A stretch of DNA of 64,000 bases from Lepturacanthus savala (lineage: Eukaryota > Chordata > Actinopteri > Scombriformes > Trichiuridae), in NCBI GenBank assembly GCA_030544235.1, contig CM060464.1, positions 29,634,152 to 29,698,151 on the forward strand. Reading direction: 5' to 3'. A model generated the notes under the pieces. It was not told the DNA's origin, searched no databases, and saw only the letters and a program-made list of their open reading frames with translations. Every line of letters starts with the position of its first letter. Position 1 is the stretch's first letter. Position numbers and translations under genes: made by a program. Of this stretch, positions 1 to 11,415 are shown piece after piece.

Positions 1-95
1 AGTACATGGGGACCCTGGAGAACCTGCTGTTCACAGCTGAGCTGGACCCTCACATTCTGGCCGTCTACCAGCAGTTCTGTGCCCTGCAGCTCTGA
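1..95 (+). CDS. C-terminal end of an unidentified protein-coding gene (partial)
   Basis: Positions 3-92 read as 30 codons without interruption, ending in TGA at 93-95. The peptide runs from YMGTLENLLF to the C-terminus AVYQQFCALQL. Codon use is GC-rich (CTG, GAG, CAG), as expected of a vertebrate exon, and the sequence turns AT-rich straight after the stop, as a 3' UTR would. The window starts with AG, so the exon could begin exactly at a splice acceptor, but this cannot be confirmed. I do not recognise the protein. In mammals the genes on this side of SLC49A3 include MYL5, ATP5ME, PDE6B and PIGG; the tail does not look like those I can recall. The gene is convergent with slc49a3. Confidence 0.6.
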   Translation, partial: YMGTLENLLFTAELDPHILAVYQQFCALQL

Positions 96-1248
96 AACGC
101 ACATACACTTACACATAAATTGGATTGAATATGTACTTGTGTTCGCACAGTATCTCTGTCAAATCTACACATTAGAACCTACCAGCTCTTGCATCAAGAA
201 TCTCCTCATTAGTTTTTTTTTTTTTTTTTAACCTCTATCTTGTGTTTGGTGCCATTCAACGTCTTTTGTTATGTGCGACCGCACCCAGGATGTTTTTTCA
301 AAGTAGGATCATGTCATTAGGTTGCTGTAGTGTTCCTCTTTATTTTGTTTTCTTTTTTTGCTTGGATTATGTTCATTTTTACATTATACACGGAAAATGA
401 ACGAACTGTCAGTGTCCAGAAGGAGAAACTAACCCGTGAGAGGAGACGTCAGGTCGGCTCTGATTGGCTGTGAATTGAGGGAAGCGCTCTACTTTTTTAT
501 ATTTGTTTTATGTGGAATTGGGAAATAATTAAAACTCTTCAGAGTCTTTATCTGCCTGCTTATTTGTATGTTCTTGATTTCGATCTCACCCACTAACCAC
601 AGTGTAACCAGCAAAGCCTCAATAATACAGACTCAAACAAGTCATTGAACGCACCGCGGCTGTGTAATCCTGGTTTTTGTGTCGGTGCTACAGCTGCAAC
701 AATTGGTTGATTAATCAATCCATAATAAATGAATTGGCTATTTTGATAATGAGTCAATTGTTTTGAGTCATTTGTTTTAAAGAAATATCCAGCTTCTTAC
801 ATTTAATTTTGTTTCTTTACTCCACTATGACGTCAAACTGGATATCTTTGAGGTTGACTGTTAGTTTGTAACATTGCATCATAGGGTTTATGAAACTGAT
901 TTTTCACAACATTTTAATCAAATAAAATAATGGTTATTTGCAGCCTTAGTTTCCAATCACACTCAGATCAGTTGGGTGCTGTTGCTGTTCTCTTCCTTAA
1001 TTACATGAATTTCTGCCCCTGATCATTTTGATTAAGAATAAAAATGAATGTTGTCAAAGTCTAGTAAATGACAGTAGAAATCTTTATAACTTACTAAATA
1101 GAGCTTTTGTATTTGAAGATTTTTTAATGGGCACCAAAACCAGCGGATGATTGAAGCTTGTGTAATAAAATCTGTACATTTTGTTTGGTTTCTCTGCTGT
1201 TGTACAAGAACAGCGAGTTTGCCTAAAAAAGCAAATGACCAATGCTAT
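96..1248. other. Probable 3' UTR, then intergenic DNA
   Basis: An ATTAAA hexamer at 528-533 is followed by T/G-rich sequence, a reasonable cleavage signal for the gene ending at 95. That would give a 3' UTR of about 450 bases. From about 600 to the first transposon the DNA is AT-rich and of ordinary complexity. I see no coding exon, RNA gene or repeat I can name. Confidence 0.4.
528..533 (+). terminator. Candidate poly(A) signal (ATTAAA)
   Basis: ATTAAA is the common variant of AATAAA. It lies 433 bases after the stop codon at 93-95 and has a T/G-rich stretch downstream. It would end the transcript of the partial upstream gene. No transcript evidence is available. Confidence 0.35.
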
Positions 1249-1249
1249 A

Positions 1250-2493
1250 TACACTCACTGGCCACTTTATTAGGTACACCTGTCCAACTGCTCGTTAACA
1301 CTTAATTTCTAATCAGCCAACCACATGGCGGCAACTCATTTAGGCATGTAGACACAACTCATTTAGGCATGTAGACATGGTCAAGACAATCTCCTGCAGT
1401 TCAAACCGAGCATCAGTTTGGGGAAGAAAGGTGATTTGAGTGACTTTGAAAGTGGCATGGTTGTTGGTGCCAGAAGGGCTGGTCTGAGTATTTCAGAAAC
1501 TGCTGATCTACTGGGATTTTCACGCACAACCATCTCTAGGATTTACAGAGAATGGTCCGAAAAAGAAAAAATATCCAGTGAGCGGCAGTTCTGTGGGCGG
1601 AAATGCCTTGTTGATGCCAGAGGTCAGAAGAGAATGGCCAGACTGGTTCGAGCTGATAGAAAGGCAACAATGACTCAAATAACCACCCGTTACAGCCAAG
1701 GTAGGCAGAAGAGCATCTCTGAACACACAGTATGTCGAACTTTGAGGCAGATGGGCTACAGCAGCAGAAGACCACGCCGGGTGCCACTCCTTTCAGCTAA
1801 GAACAGGAAACTGAGGCTACAATTTGCACAAGCTCATCAAAATTGGACAATAGAAGATTGGAAAAACGTTTCCTGGTCTGATGAGTCTCGATTTCTGCTG
1901 CAACATTCGGATGGTAGGGTCAGAATTTGGTGTCAACAACATGAAAGCATGGATCCATCCTGCCTTGTATCAATGGTTCAGGCTGGTGGTGGTGGTGTAA
2001 TGGTGTGGGGAATATTTTCTTGGCACTCTTTGGGCCCCTTGGTACCAATTGAGCATCGTTGCAACGCCACAGCCTACCTGAGTATTGTTGCTGACCATGT
2101 CCATCCCTTTATGACCACAATGTACCCAACTTCTGATGGCTACTTTCAGCAGGATAATGCACCATGTCATAAAGCTGGAATCATCTCAGACTGGTTTCTT
2201 GAACATGACAATGAGTTCACTGTACTCAAATGGCCTCCACAGTCACCAGATCTCAATCCAATAGAACATCTTTGGGATGTGGTGGAACGGGAGATTCGCA
2301 TCATGGATGTGCAGCCGACAAATCTGCACCAACTGTGTGATGCCATCATGTCAATATGGATCAAACTCTCTGAGGAATGCTTCCAGCACCTTGTTGAATC
2401 TGTGCCATGAAGAATTGAGGCAGTTCTGAGGGCAAAAGGGGGTCCAACCCATTACTAACATGGTGTACCTAATAAAGTGGCCGGTGTGTGTGT
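1250..2493 (+). mobile_element. Tc1-like DNA transposon, nearly full length
   Basis: Perfect 21-bp inverted repeats lie at 1260-1280 (GGCCACTTTATTAGGTACAC then C) and 2462-2482. The left end is preceded by TA, the normal Tc1/mariner target, at about 1250-1251. A transposase frame fills the interior. The right end runs straight into a GT/TA microsatellite, so its exact terminal bases are blurred. Inside the left end a segment of about 22 bp containing CATTTAGGCATGTAGACA is tandemly doubled (about 1333-1377). It is a common fish Tc1 type and probably immobile because its gene is damaged at both ends. Confidence 0.9.
1418..2458 (+). pseudogene. Tc1-like transposase, start codon lost and early stop
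   Basis: The frame reads as a Tc1 transposase: an N-terminal paired-like helix-turn-helix DNA-binding region (LSISETADLLGFSRTTISR, about residues 23-41), then a DDE catalytic domain with WSDESRF, FQQDNAPCH and SPDLNPIEHLWD supplying the D, D and E. Two defects are visible. The position where related fish copies have ATG before GGGAAGAAA is TTG at 1418, so the first ATG in frame comes 13 codons later, inside the DNA-binding region. A TGA at 2408-2410 follows CCA where relatives have CGA, a C-to-T change at a CpG. After it the frame stays open for 15 more codons to TAA at 2456-2458, which is probably the original end. Confidence 0.85.
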
Positions 2494-2510
2494 GTGTATG
2501 TATATGTGTA

Positions 2511-2547
<37 letters not shown>
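2484..2547. repeat. Compound GT/TA microsatellite
   Basis: GT dinucleotides pass into a pure TA run of about 28 bases. The array starts inside the terminal repeat of the adjacent Tc1 element, suggesting it grew from the GTGTG of that terminus. Confidence 0.9.
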
Positions 2548-2553
<6 letters not shown>

Positions 2554-2828
2554 AAGAGAGAGGCCTCCTCCACTCAAATATGCTGCTTCTTGTCAGGTGT
2601 TTGACCTTCATGAGAATGTGTTTCACCTGCAGCAGGTGGAAGTTTTCTGTGCTCACTTTTAAATCTGTGGAAAGTGGAAACTTGTTTTCAATGAGTGAGA
2701 ATCACATTTAACAAGTTAATCTTTTTGTCCTCCCATATCTGAAGAAAGTGGAAATAAAACTATACAAACCTTTTGTTTTTCTAGAAAAAAAAAACAAAAC
2801 AACTGGAGTAATGTTAAGGTTCTTAAAT

Positions 2829-3000
2829 ATATACACACTACTTACAATAAGATATATTGTGGGAAATTCAGTGGATTTCATACATTTTTGAAGTAACAAA
2901 TCTTTTCTTCTTCTCATTAAACATTCATAATATCAAAGGGAACTTTATTTATTAAATTCAGACCAAATAGGAAACATATTCGTGTATATTATGAATACAC
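2829..3000. mobile_element. Miniature Tc1/mariner-type element, family H copy 1 (degraded)
   Basis: It starts with TACACACTACTTACAATAAG and shares its inner sequence (a CAGTGGATTTC.TACATTTTTG block and a CTTCTCATT block) with the copies at 34151-34344 and 57263-57480. The ends resemble the Tc1-type terminus TACACTACTCACAA. The right terminus is eroded. It has no coding capacity. Confidence 0.55.
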
Positions 3001-3918
3001 TAACTCCTGAGAGAGATTTAATAGATTTAATAAATCTTTAAAAAAAATCTGTACATATTCCAAAATGGTATAAAGACATGTCATTAATACAGTAGCTACA
3101 GTACCATATACAGATCATCTTTATTTACATAAAATGCACCACAGTTCATCTTGACTGAAGCACCAACTCCCTTTATTGCACAAACCTTTGACTTCTTTGT
3201 CTATAAATGCTTCAAATCTGTTTTACAGTGTCTGCAAAGTGTTAACATCTTGAGTGTTAGTGAGCAGCACAACACAAAGAGGTTTTCAAACATTCATTGT
3301 TGTACCGTATTTCTATACATTTGTGACATCACATCCACACGTTGGTGGCAGCTCCCGTGGAGTCTGACAGCAGAACAAATGTTTGATCAGAGATGAACAG
3401 AAACGTGGGGGTTTTGTTGGCAGCTCCTGGGAATCTCAGAGCGTCTTATTGTCTCCACAGTTGAAGAACAGCTTGTCCTGCGGTTTCCTGAATCGTTCTT
3501 TAGGAACTGATGAAAAACTCAACAAAACACTGAAGCAGAAATAGATTCATCCGGATGAGAGAATGTGAAAGCATTAACTGTTCTACTGTCGTGTGTAACA
3601 ATGTTCAAGGATCAATGTGGATGTTTTTCTTTAGAAATTGTGGATTTTGACAGAGCGAGTTCTTTAATTTATTTGACACTTTTCCTCTTCTGAGGTCTTG
3701 ATGCCTTTAACAAGATATATTTGCAGTTTTAAGAACCAAATATCATCTCAACACAGTTTTAAATCTCCTCCTTTCAAGCTTATCTCTAGAGAGCAGGTTG
3801 GTTTGTGTCTGCTCATTAATATTAATGAGCCTCTTAACTCATTTCATTTCAATGGCTCTGAATGGAGGGTGGGAGGGAACTACAGTTGTGATATCACAAC
3901 TTCACAGAAATCCCAATG
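3001..3918. other. Non-coding DNA, possibly distal slc49a3 3' UTR
   Basis: No gene, RNA or named repeat is visible. On the minus strand AATAAA occurs at 3125-3120 and also at about 3673-3668. Either could end slc49a3 if its 3' UTR is long (about 2-2.5 kb), but nearer AATAAA matches also exist, for example at 4840-4835. Confidence 0.3.
3120..3125 (-). terminator. Candidate distal poly(A) signal of slc49a3
   Basis: TTTATT on the + strand is AATAAA on the minus strand, about 2.5 kb beyond the slc49a3 stop. It is one of several candidates, and repeats occupy much of the space between, so the real site may be nearer the stop. Confidence 0.2.
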
Positions 3919-3944
3919 GCTATATATATATATATATATATATA
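3919..3944. repeat. TA microsatellite
   Basis: A pure TA run directly precedes the dispersed repeat at 3945. Confidence 0.85.
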
Positions 3945-4256
3945 GTCATTTTCTATACCTGCTTATTCCTCATTAGGGTCGCAGGGGTCTGCTGGAGCCT
4001 ATCCCAGCGCGTTACGGCGAGAGGCAGGGATACACCCCAGATGGTCGCCAGCCAATCGTGGGGCACACACACCATTCACTCACACACTCACACCTAGGGG
4101 CAATTTAGAGTTGCCAATTAACCTGAGCATGTTTTTGGACTGTGGGAGGAAGCCGGAGTACCCGGTGAAAACCCACGCAGACACAGGGAGAACATGCAAA
4201 TTCCACACAGAAAGGTCCCAGACCCAGGACCAAGGAGGTCTTGAACCTGCGACCTT

Positions 4257-4258
<2 letters not shown>
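3945..4258 (+). repeat. Dispersed teleost repeat (copy 1)
   Basis: The sequence contains GGGTCGCAGGGGTCTGCTGG, GGCAATTTAGAGTTGCC and TTTTTGGACTGTGGGAGGAA. This block is very widespread in fish genomes and often read as anonymous sequence. The second copy is at 20496-20854 in the same orientation and extends further on its right side. This copy is bounded by TA microsatellites on both sides. I know the sequence as a common repeat but not its class with certainty. Confidence 0.75.

Positions 4259-4260
<2 letters not shown>

Positions 4261-4304
<44 letters not shown>
4261..4304. repeat. TA microsatellite
   Basis: Twenty-two uninterrupted TA units replace the right end of the dispersed repeat at 3945-4258. 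Comparison with the 20.5-kb copy shows that about 50-60 bp of the repeat is missing here. Confidence 0.9.
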
Positions 4305-4307
<3 letters not shown>

Positions 4308-4334
4308 TGCTGATTTTTCTCTGATTTTTTTCGC

Positions 4335-4405
4335 TGATTTTTCTCTTGATGCTTTTAATGTTTTATGTGAATCACGTCAAATATGCCGTACAATTAAACT
4401 TGCCA
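4335..4405 (+). repeat. Repeat tail, family G copy 1
   Basis: TCTTGATGCTTTTAATGTTT followed by a degraded ATGTGCTATA..AATAAACTTG-like segment matches copies at 10019-10112 and 30626-30712. It resembles the 3' tail of a common fish retroelement or repeat. Confidence 0.45.
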
Positions 4406-4442
4406 AATCTACTAAAATCTCACTTTCTATGCTACAGAATCT

Positions 4443-4885
4443 TTAACCTGTTAAAATCCAACACCCCCTGACAGGGGGCAGCATTGAGTTTCATGCATAT
4501 ATCACATGAGAAAACCTCAGCTCCAACACTAAATAAAGCATTTTTTTATCTGTAGTAAAACACAATGTTACTGTTACAGTATCAATGTGTATCATCAATA
4601 TCGACATCATCAATGTAATAAGAAAATAGATTTACATTTAAAGATCTAAAGTATTTTTATTTGTAGTGGAAGACAGTTTTAGATTTTTTCCCCCTAATAT
4701 TCTAACTATATTTGCTCTGTAACAGCAACATAAATTGATTCTGACTCTTCTGTAGTCACCTCCAAAATGTTGTAGATTTCTTTGGATTCCAGCTTTAAGT
4801 ACAATAATCTTTGTGGTTGTAGAGATATTCCACATTTATTGTTACTTATAGCAGGAAAAAAATAAGCCTGGACTTAAGTGGTTAA
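4443..4885 (+). mobile_element. TTAA-flanked non-autonomous element, family B copy 1
   Basis: The segment begins TTAACCTGTTAAAATCC and ends GGACTTAAGTGGTTAA, whose complement is TTAACCACTTAAGTCC. It therefore has short inverted ends bounded by TTAA, the target of piggyBac-type and some other transposases. A diverged second copy is at about 7990-8450 (shared GGGGGCAGCAT, ATGAGAAAAC.TCAGCT and CCTGTAGTCACCT). It has no coding capacity. Confidence 0.6.
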
Positions 4886-4916
4886 ATGCACATATCCAAT
4901 ACAGGAAAGTTACGTG

Positions 4917-5275
4917 GGTTAGTGACAAAAATGTCATGTGATGTAACCCTAAAAACTTGATAGTTTAACTGTCTTAAAACCTTTTTAAAAGAGTTATCTG
5001 GTACCAAGTTTTAAAAACTAAACTAAAAACACATGCTACATGTTTTATATTCTAGGTGGATTATATATCTGAAATGTATCATTCCTTTTTGGTTACACTA
5101 GACATTTTGTGTTAAAAAAATACAACTGCACAAAATCTGAAAAAAATGATACATAATGACTTTTAAATAACAAGAAAACAACATGAACAAAAAATGTCCA
5201 TTTTGAGAGACCTGATGAATGCTGCTTTAAACTGTATTTTTAAACATTTTTGGCCCATTTATAGAAATCAGTGGC
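4917..5275 (+). mobile_element. Non-autonomous element, family C copy 1
   Basis: It starts TTAGTGACAAAAATGTCATG and shares CCCTAAAAACTTG, ACACATGCTA and GACCTGATGAATGC blocks with copies at 13038, 28778 and 41793 (the last inverted). Copies 2 and 4 show inverted GTGACAAA ends. The right boundary here is uncertain because copies 1 and 3 share a different 3' part. Confidence 0.55.
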
Positions 5276-5602
5276 TACCTGCCAGAGTGGCTGGAAAAGT
5301 ATTATTTACACATTTCCTGTAGGAATGATTGGGAACAATCTGTAGATTATTTCTGCAGCTAAATAGCAGATGTGCCCTTTTATAATATTCCAAAGATCAT
5401 ATTTCCTTGTAAAAAGCTACAGTACTAAGGTGATAGCTGGCATTGGTCCCAACATTGTACAAAATAATCAAAACACATGAGAATTTCTTGATTAAAAAAA
5501 CTATTTAAGACATAAACCGGAGGTTTTGAAAAACTTTATCAAACAGTTCATACCCAAGAGAAAAAAGTGTGTCCTGTCTCGTCCTGAGACCTGTGAGCAG
5601 CT
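5276..5602 (-). other. slc49a3: Proximal 3' UTR of slc49a3 (inferred)
   Basis: Directly downstream of the slc49a3 stop on the minus strand. The sequence is AT-rich and of ordinary complexity with no recognisable repeat, consistent with 3' UTR. The end of the transcript is not resolved. Confidence 0.4.
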
Positions 5603-5784
5603 TCAACTCTCTACTCCCTCCACGCTCCACACCTGCTGCGTGTGCTCGGTGGAGCCGTTGATGTGTTTGGTTGCGGATGATGTGGCTGCTGCTTCAGCCT
5701 CCAGCCGCCTGTACCGTGTGTGGAAAAAAATAATGAAAGCACAGGAGAAGAAGGTGGAGAGTCCCGCCATCACCATCATGGGCA
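5603..5784 (-). CDS. slc49a3: slc49a3 exon 10 (residues 436-495, stop)
   Basis: Acceptor CTCCATCAG|TGCCCA follows a T-rich tract. The exon encodes the last helix (MAGLSTFFSCAFIIFFHT), the conserved YRRLEAE and a polar cytoplasmic tail ending VWSVEGVES, then TGA at 5605-5603. Confidence 0.93.
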
Positions 5785-8700
5785 CTGATGGAGGAAAAAA
5801 ACAGAGACAAATGAGCAGTTTAGTCCAGAAAACACAGACTCACAGATATCAACGGATCACATTTGTACGAAGCCTCTCTGGTGACATTGGGTAAAAATTA
5901 AATAATGCGTGGCCATGAGATAATTATTGTTTTCATTTCCATGTAAATAGTGTTAATTGTTGCTCCTTATTGGATATTGATGTTTGCTATTGACTGAGCT
6001 TCCAATCAGACATGATGACAGCTTCAGCCTAAATAAAGACTACAGGTGATCTATGAGCAGCGTGTTACAGTGTGAAAAAGTCAGTAGCACAAATAAAGTC
6101 AATCACAGCATGATGAATGTACTATAACCTGATCTCTAGTTTAGCTGAAACTGTCATGATGTCTGATTGAAGCTCAGTCAAAACATCAATATCCAATAAG
6201 GAGCCAACTTCACAGCTGAGAACTAATCATGTTGCAGTGTCTTTGTCCTAATTCACTCCTGTATTATTTAAAATTCCATCAACTCAAAGCATGCAAAATC
6301 ATTCAGCCCCATTGAGTTAATACTTTGTAGCGCCACCTTCTGCTGCGATTACAGCTGCAAGTCGCTTGGGGTATGTCTCTATCAGTTTTGCACATCGAGA
6401 AACTGATATTTTTGCCCATTCCTCCTTGCAAAACAGCTCAGTGAGGTTGGATGTAGAGCGTTTGTGAACAGCAGTTTTCAGTTCTTTCCACAGATTCTCA
6501 ATTGGATTGAGGTCTGGACTTTGACTTGGCCATTCTAACACCTTGATATGTTTTTTGGGGAACCATTCCATTGTAGCTTTTGCTTTATGTTTTGGATCGT
6601 TGTCCTGTTGGAAGACAAATCTCCGTCCCAGTCTCAGGTCTTTTGCGGACTCCATCAGGTTTTCTTCCAGAATGGTCCTGTATTTGGCTCCATCCATCTT
6701 CCCATCAATTTTAACCATCTTCCCAGTCCCTGCTGAAGAAAAGCAGGCCCAAACCATGATGCTGCCACCACCATGTTTGACAGTGGGGATGGTGTGTTGA
6801 GGGTGATGAGCTGTGCTGCTTTAAACGACACTTTTTATGGATATCTTTAAGAAATGGCTTCCTTCTTGCCACTCTTCCATAAAGGCCAGATTTGTGCTGC
6901 ATACGACTGATTGTTGTCCTATGGACAGATTCTCCCACCTCAGCTGTAGACCTCTGCAGTTCATCCAGAGTGATCATGGGCCTCTTGGCTGCATCTCTGA
7001 TCTGTCTTCTCCTTGTATGAGCTGAAAGTTTAGGGGGACAGCCAGATCTTGGTAGATTTGCAGTGGTCTGATACTCCTTCCATTTCAATATTATTGCTTG
7101 CACAGTGCTCCTTGGGATGTTTAAAGCTTGGGAAATCTTTTTGTATCCAAATCCAGCTTTAAACTTCTCCACAACAGTATCTCGGACCTGCCTGGTGTGT
7201 TCCTTGTTCTTCATGATGCTCTCTGCACTTTAAACAGACCTCTGAGACTATCACAGTGCAGGTGCATTTATACAGAGACTTGATTACACACAGGTGGATT
7301 CCATTTATCATCGTTAGTCATTTAGGTCAACATTGAATCATTCAGAGATCCTCACTGAACTTCTGAACAGAGTTTACTGCACTGAAAGTAAAGGGGCTGA
7401 ATGATTTTGCACGCCCAATTTTTCGTTTTTTATTTGTTAAAAAAGTTTAAAATATCCAATAAAGTGTGTTCCACTTCATGATTGTGTCCCACTTGTTGTT
7501 GATTCTTCACAAGAAATTACAGTTTTATATCTTTATGTTTGAAGCCTGAAATGTGGCAAAAGGTCACAAAGTTCAAGGGAGCCAAATAGTTTCACAAGCC
7601 ACTGTACATCTTTGGATCTTCTCAATTACTACAGAAGCCAGCGAGTTCGCCCTCATCAGTCCCTGATTAGCCTTTTGACAATTTATTATGTTTTTTGATA
7701 GTCACCTGCACCATGTTTACTGAGTTACAGCAATAATTAACACTATCTCCATGGAAGCAAAAACAATGAAACAATAATTATCTCTATTACCCTTCCAGCT
7801 CAGGACGTCGTCTCCACACGTTGAAAGAGGAGAGTCAGCAAGTGGTTTGGTCAGAGCCTGAAGGAGGATTATGTAGAGAAGAGACTGGATCTGTCTGGAA
7901 GAATCACAAGGAAAAAAAGAGCCAGAATTAACAATAAATGCCAAAACAAGGGAAGTACTAACCTGATAAAATATAAGGAGACCAAATATGGGGGCAGCAT
8001 AGGTTTTGTGCATTAACAACCAATACAATAAACTGCATGAGAAAACTCAGCTACAATAGAAAATAAAGTAATTTTATCTGTATTAAACACAATTCACTCT
8101 GGTACATGAAAAAGGTCAAAGGTCCCCCAAATTACAACAGTTCTAAAAAATCCTCTAATATTGCACTGGTTCAAGTTCCATGCATTTATCTTGACATAAA
8201 TACTAATCATACACTGAACTGGATTCTTTGGGCTAATACTCATTATTTCAAGATGGTATTCACTGTGAAACATGATCTTTCTTAGGCAGAGATTGAATCA
8301 ATATTCTAACTGCATTTGTTCTATCTTGCCACACATGTCTTAATTCTGACCCTCCTGTAGTCACCTACATGTTGTAGCTTTCTTGTGATATCAGATTCAT
8401 CATTGCAAGCAGGAAACCTGAAGAATAGGCCTGAAGCTGATCTGGTTGATATGTGATTTGAATCTTTCAGATTTTGTCTCATCATTTGAAGTTGAAGAAT
8501 TTTAAGAACTGGTAAAAAAAAAGATTGTTAGATATCTGAAGCCTTTTTTCCTTTGAGGAAAAATATCAACTAGAGCTCGAACAACTATTACAATTATTAT
8601 TAGTTCTACAATCAATAATCAATATCTGTGGACAGGATGATGAGTGAAGGATTAGCAAAGGATGAACCTGTTATATTTTAGGGGCAGATTCCACTCAAAA

Positions 8701-11370
8701 AAAAAAAAAAAAAAATCAACAAATACGTTTTTGGTGTTTAAAGTTTTCTATTGGCTCCTGCTGGTCAATGGAATGTTATTATTTAAATAAGTAGATGACA
8801 GGTTCATCTATGGCTGATTCTAATGCTGATTCACTTATTCAGACCCTTAATCAGACTTTTACAATATGCAGAGTTCCGACGGGTTTCTTTGAGTTAAATT
8901 CAAATCTTTTTAAGACGTTTTTTTAAGACCATTTATATAAAACTATATACATACTGTATTTCACGGCCTATTTCACAGAACTACCAACAAAGAAAACAAT
9001 CAAACAATCCTGACAAACAATACAAACAATAAACAATAAAAATCCCCAGCAATAAATAAAACAAATAAATAAAAAAATTGATTTTTAGTGATAAATTGCT
9101 TACTACGTCCATATAAAATACATTGTGAAAATGATGAACTATAGCAATAAGAGCAGGCGAAAGTCACTCATTTATTTTTGGTGAATATTTTTCATCAATC
9201 AATTCAAAACATTCAAAACATGAAACTTGCAGACGGCCCCTAACACGAACCACAGAGAATGACAGTAGATTGCTAATGTGGAGATGCTGTTTTCTGGTAA
9301 AATGGTGAGGAAAAAGTTGACAATTTGAATTTAATTTTAATTTTAAAAAAAGACCCAGATTTCAGACTTTTTAGTATCTTTTTAAGGAACTACTTCCAAA
9401 TTCATAAATTCAATGCTTTGAAGACCCTGTAGGAAGACTGAGTATGAAGTAGTACCCTGATATGAAGAGGAGTCCTGCGGACGTAGCCTCTCCGACCGGG
9501 TACGAACACTCCACAGACAGCTCCATGGCAACCGGGTAAATGGAGAAACCGAAGAGGCCAAAGAGAGAGCAGACGGCGGCCACGGCCACTTTCTGCTCAC
9601 GCATCAGAGACACCTGGAGGATTGAGGAAATAAAACCTTTAGCAACAGTTGTCAGAGTATCAGCCCCTTAAATGCACGGTGAGCAGGCCGTAGTGGATTC
9701 TGGTTTCTATTAAGCCTTAAACCGTCTCCGTCCCATGTTCTCACCACTGAGAAGGTGATGCAGGCCAGAGCCGTGAAGCTCAGGTTGATCTTCGTGGCCT
9801 CAATGAACTTCTTGGTTTTGTCAACGTAGAGGCCGAGCACGGCTGCACCCACGATGCCAAACACGATGAAGAGGGCACCGCACAGACCAGCAAAGTCCTG
9901 CAGGGACCAGAATCAACAGGTTCACAAAGGGATTGAGGAACAGTAGTCAGTTCTAAATTCTGATAGATCTCATGTAAATTTAGGATTTTTCCCATTTTAA
10001 TCATCAGTTTATGAATTATATCTTGATGCTTTTAATATTTTATGTAAAGCACTTTTGAATTATTAACTCTTGTTGAAATACGCTACAAATGAACTTGTGT
10101 AGCCTGGCCAATATGTTTCTAAAACAAACTGCACCCAGTATATACGAGACCATGGTTTGATTTCTTTCATTTAGTTCCATCTGTCTTTATTCATTGATCC
10201 ATATATGGTCTTTGCTGTAATTTAACTTAACTTAAAATGATCAGAAACTGGAAAACCACAAACATTTCTCCTCAAATATGTTGCATGCATTTATTTTTTC
10301 CCTCATATGATGAATAACAGCTCATTGACCTCCACTGTGACTGAGTATATTGTCTGATGCGGTACTGTACTCACGTTGGTGTAGCCCTGCACACACAGGA
10401 TCTGCTCCAGCAGTGTGGAGACGCAGGTGAACACAGCGATGCCGGAGCCGAAGCACAGCAGCAGCACCAGGTATGCTCTGTTCTGCAGTAACTGGAGAGG
10501 AAACCCAGAGAGAGCTTGTTAGGAAGAAATAAATGATCCTCAGAATAATAAACAGCAGGGGGGAAGAAAAGTGAATATCAGATCAAAAGAGACCAGAACA
10601 GCTACATGAAATAAATGGAGCTGCAGTGATTATTGAAATATTTACACAGTAAGAAATCGGAAGAACAAAAATATGGAACTGTCCAAATAGTCCATGAGCC
10701 GGGGGGTGGGGGTCAGTATCAACAAATGCTGTCATTGAAATTATTGAAAATCATCGAAATGACTTTTTTTCAGATCACGGAGTTACTAACCCCTTAAGAT
10801 GAATTCCACTTATGAAATATGTTGGTGTTTATCTGGTTTAGGCTCATGGTAGGAGGTATTGTCAATATTCTATAAGGACGGGCAATTCTGGTCCTAGAGG
10901 GTGCAGGTTTTGCTGCAAGCAATAACACACCTAATTCTACTAATGAAGGTGCTGAGCAAGGACTTTAATGGTTGATTAGTAGAATCAGGTGTGTTAGTGC
11001 TTGGTTGGAACAAAAAACTGCACTCAGAGTGGCTCTCGAGGACCAGTCTCGGCCCGTCTCTGTTCTATAACACGGTATTTGGTATCACTGGAAAGGAGCT
11101 TTCAGGCTTTTATTTAAGCCCAGTACTGAATCTGTCTGAGAAACACAGAGGTCATGACCTCTTTAACCCATTGAAGCCTATGAGCCTTTAAGTCTATGAC
11201 TGTTATTTGACTATTATCCCAGAAAAAGATCATTTCATTTAGATTATTATGATTTTCAACCTTGACGTGTGTGTGTGTATATATATCTATATAGATATAT
11301 ATACAGTATATCTATATATATAGATATATATACAGTATATCTATATATATAGATATATACAGTATATCTA

Positions 11371-11415
<45 letters not shown>

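Noticed and set aside
1418..1420. Position 1418 as a real start codon of the Tc1 transposase
   Set aside because: The codon is TTG. Eukaryotic translation would not normally start there, and related copies have ATG, so it is recorded as a lost start.
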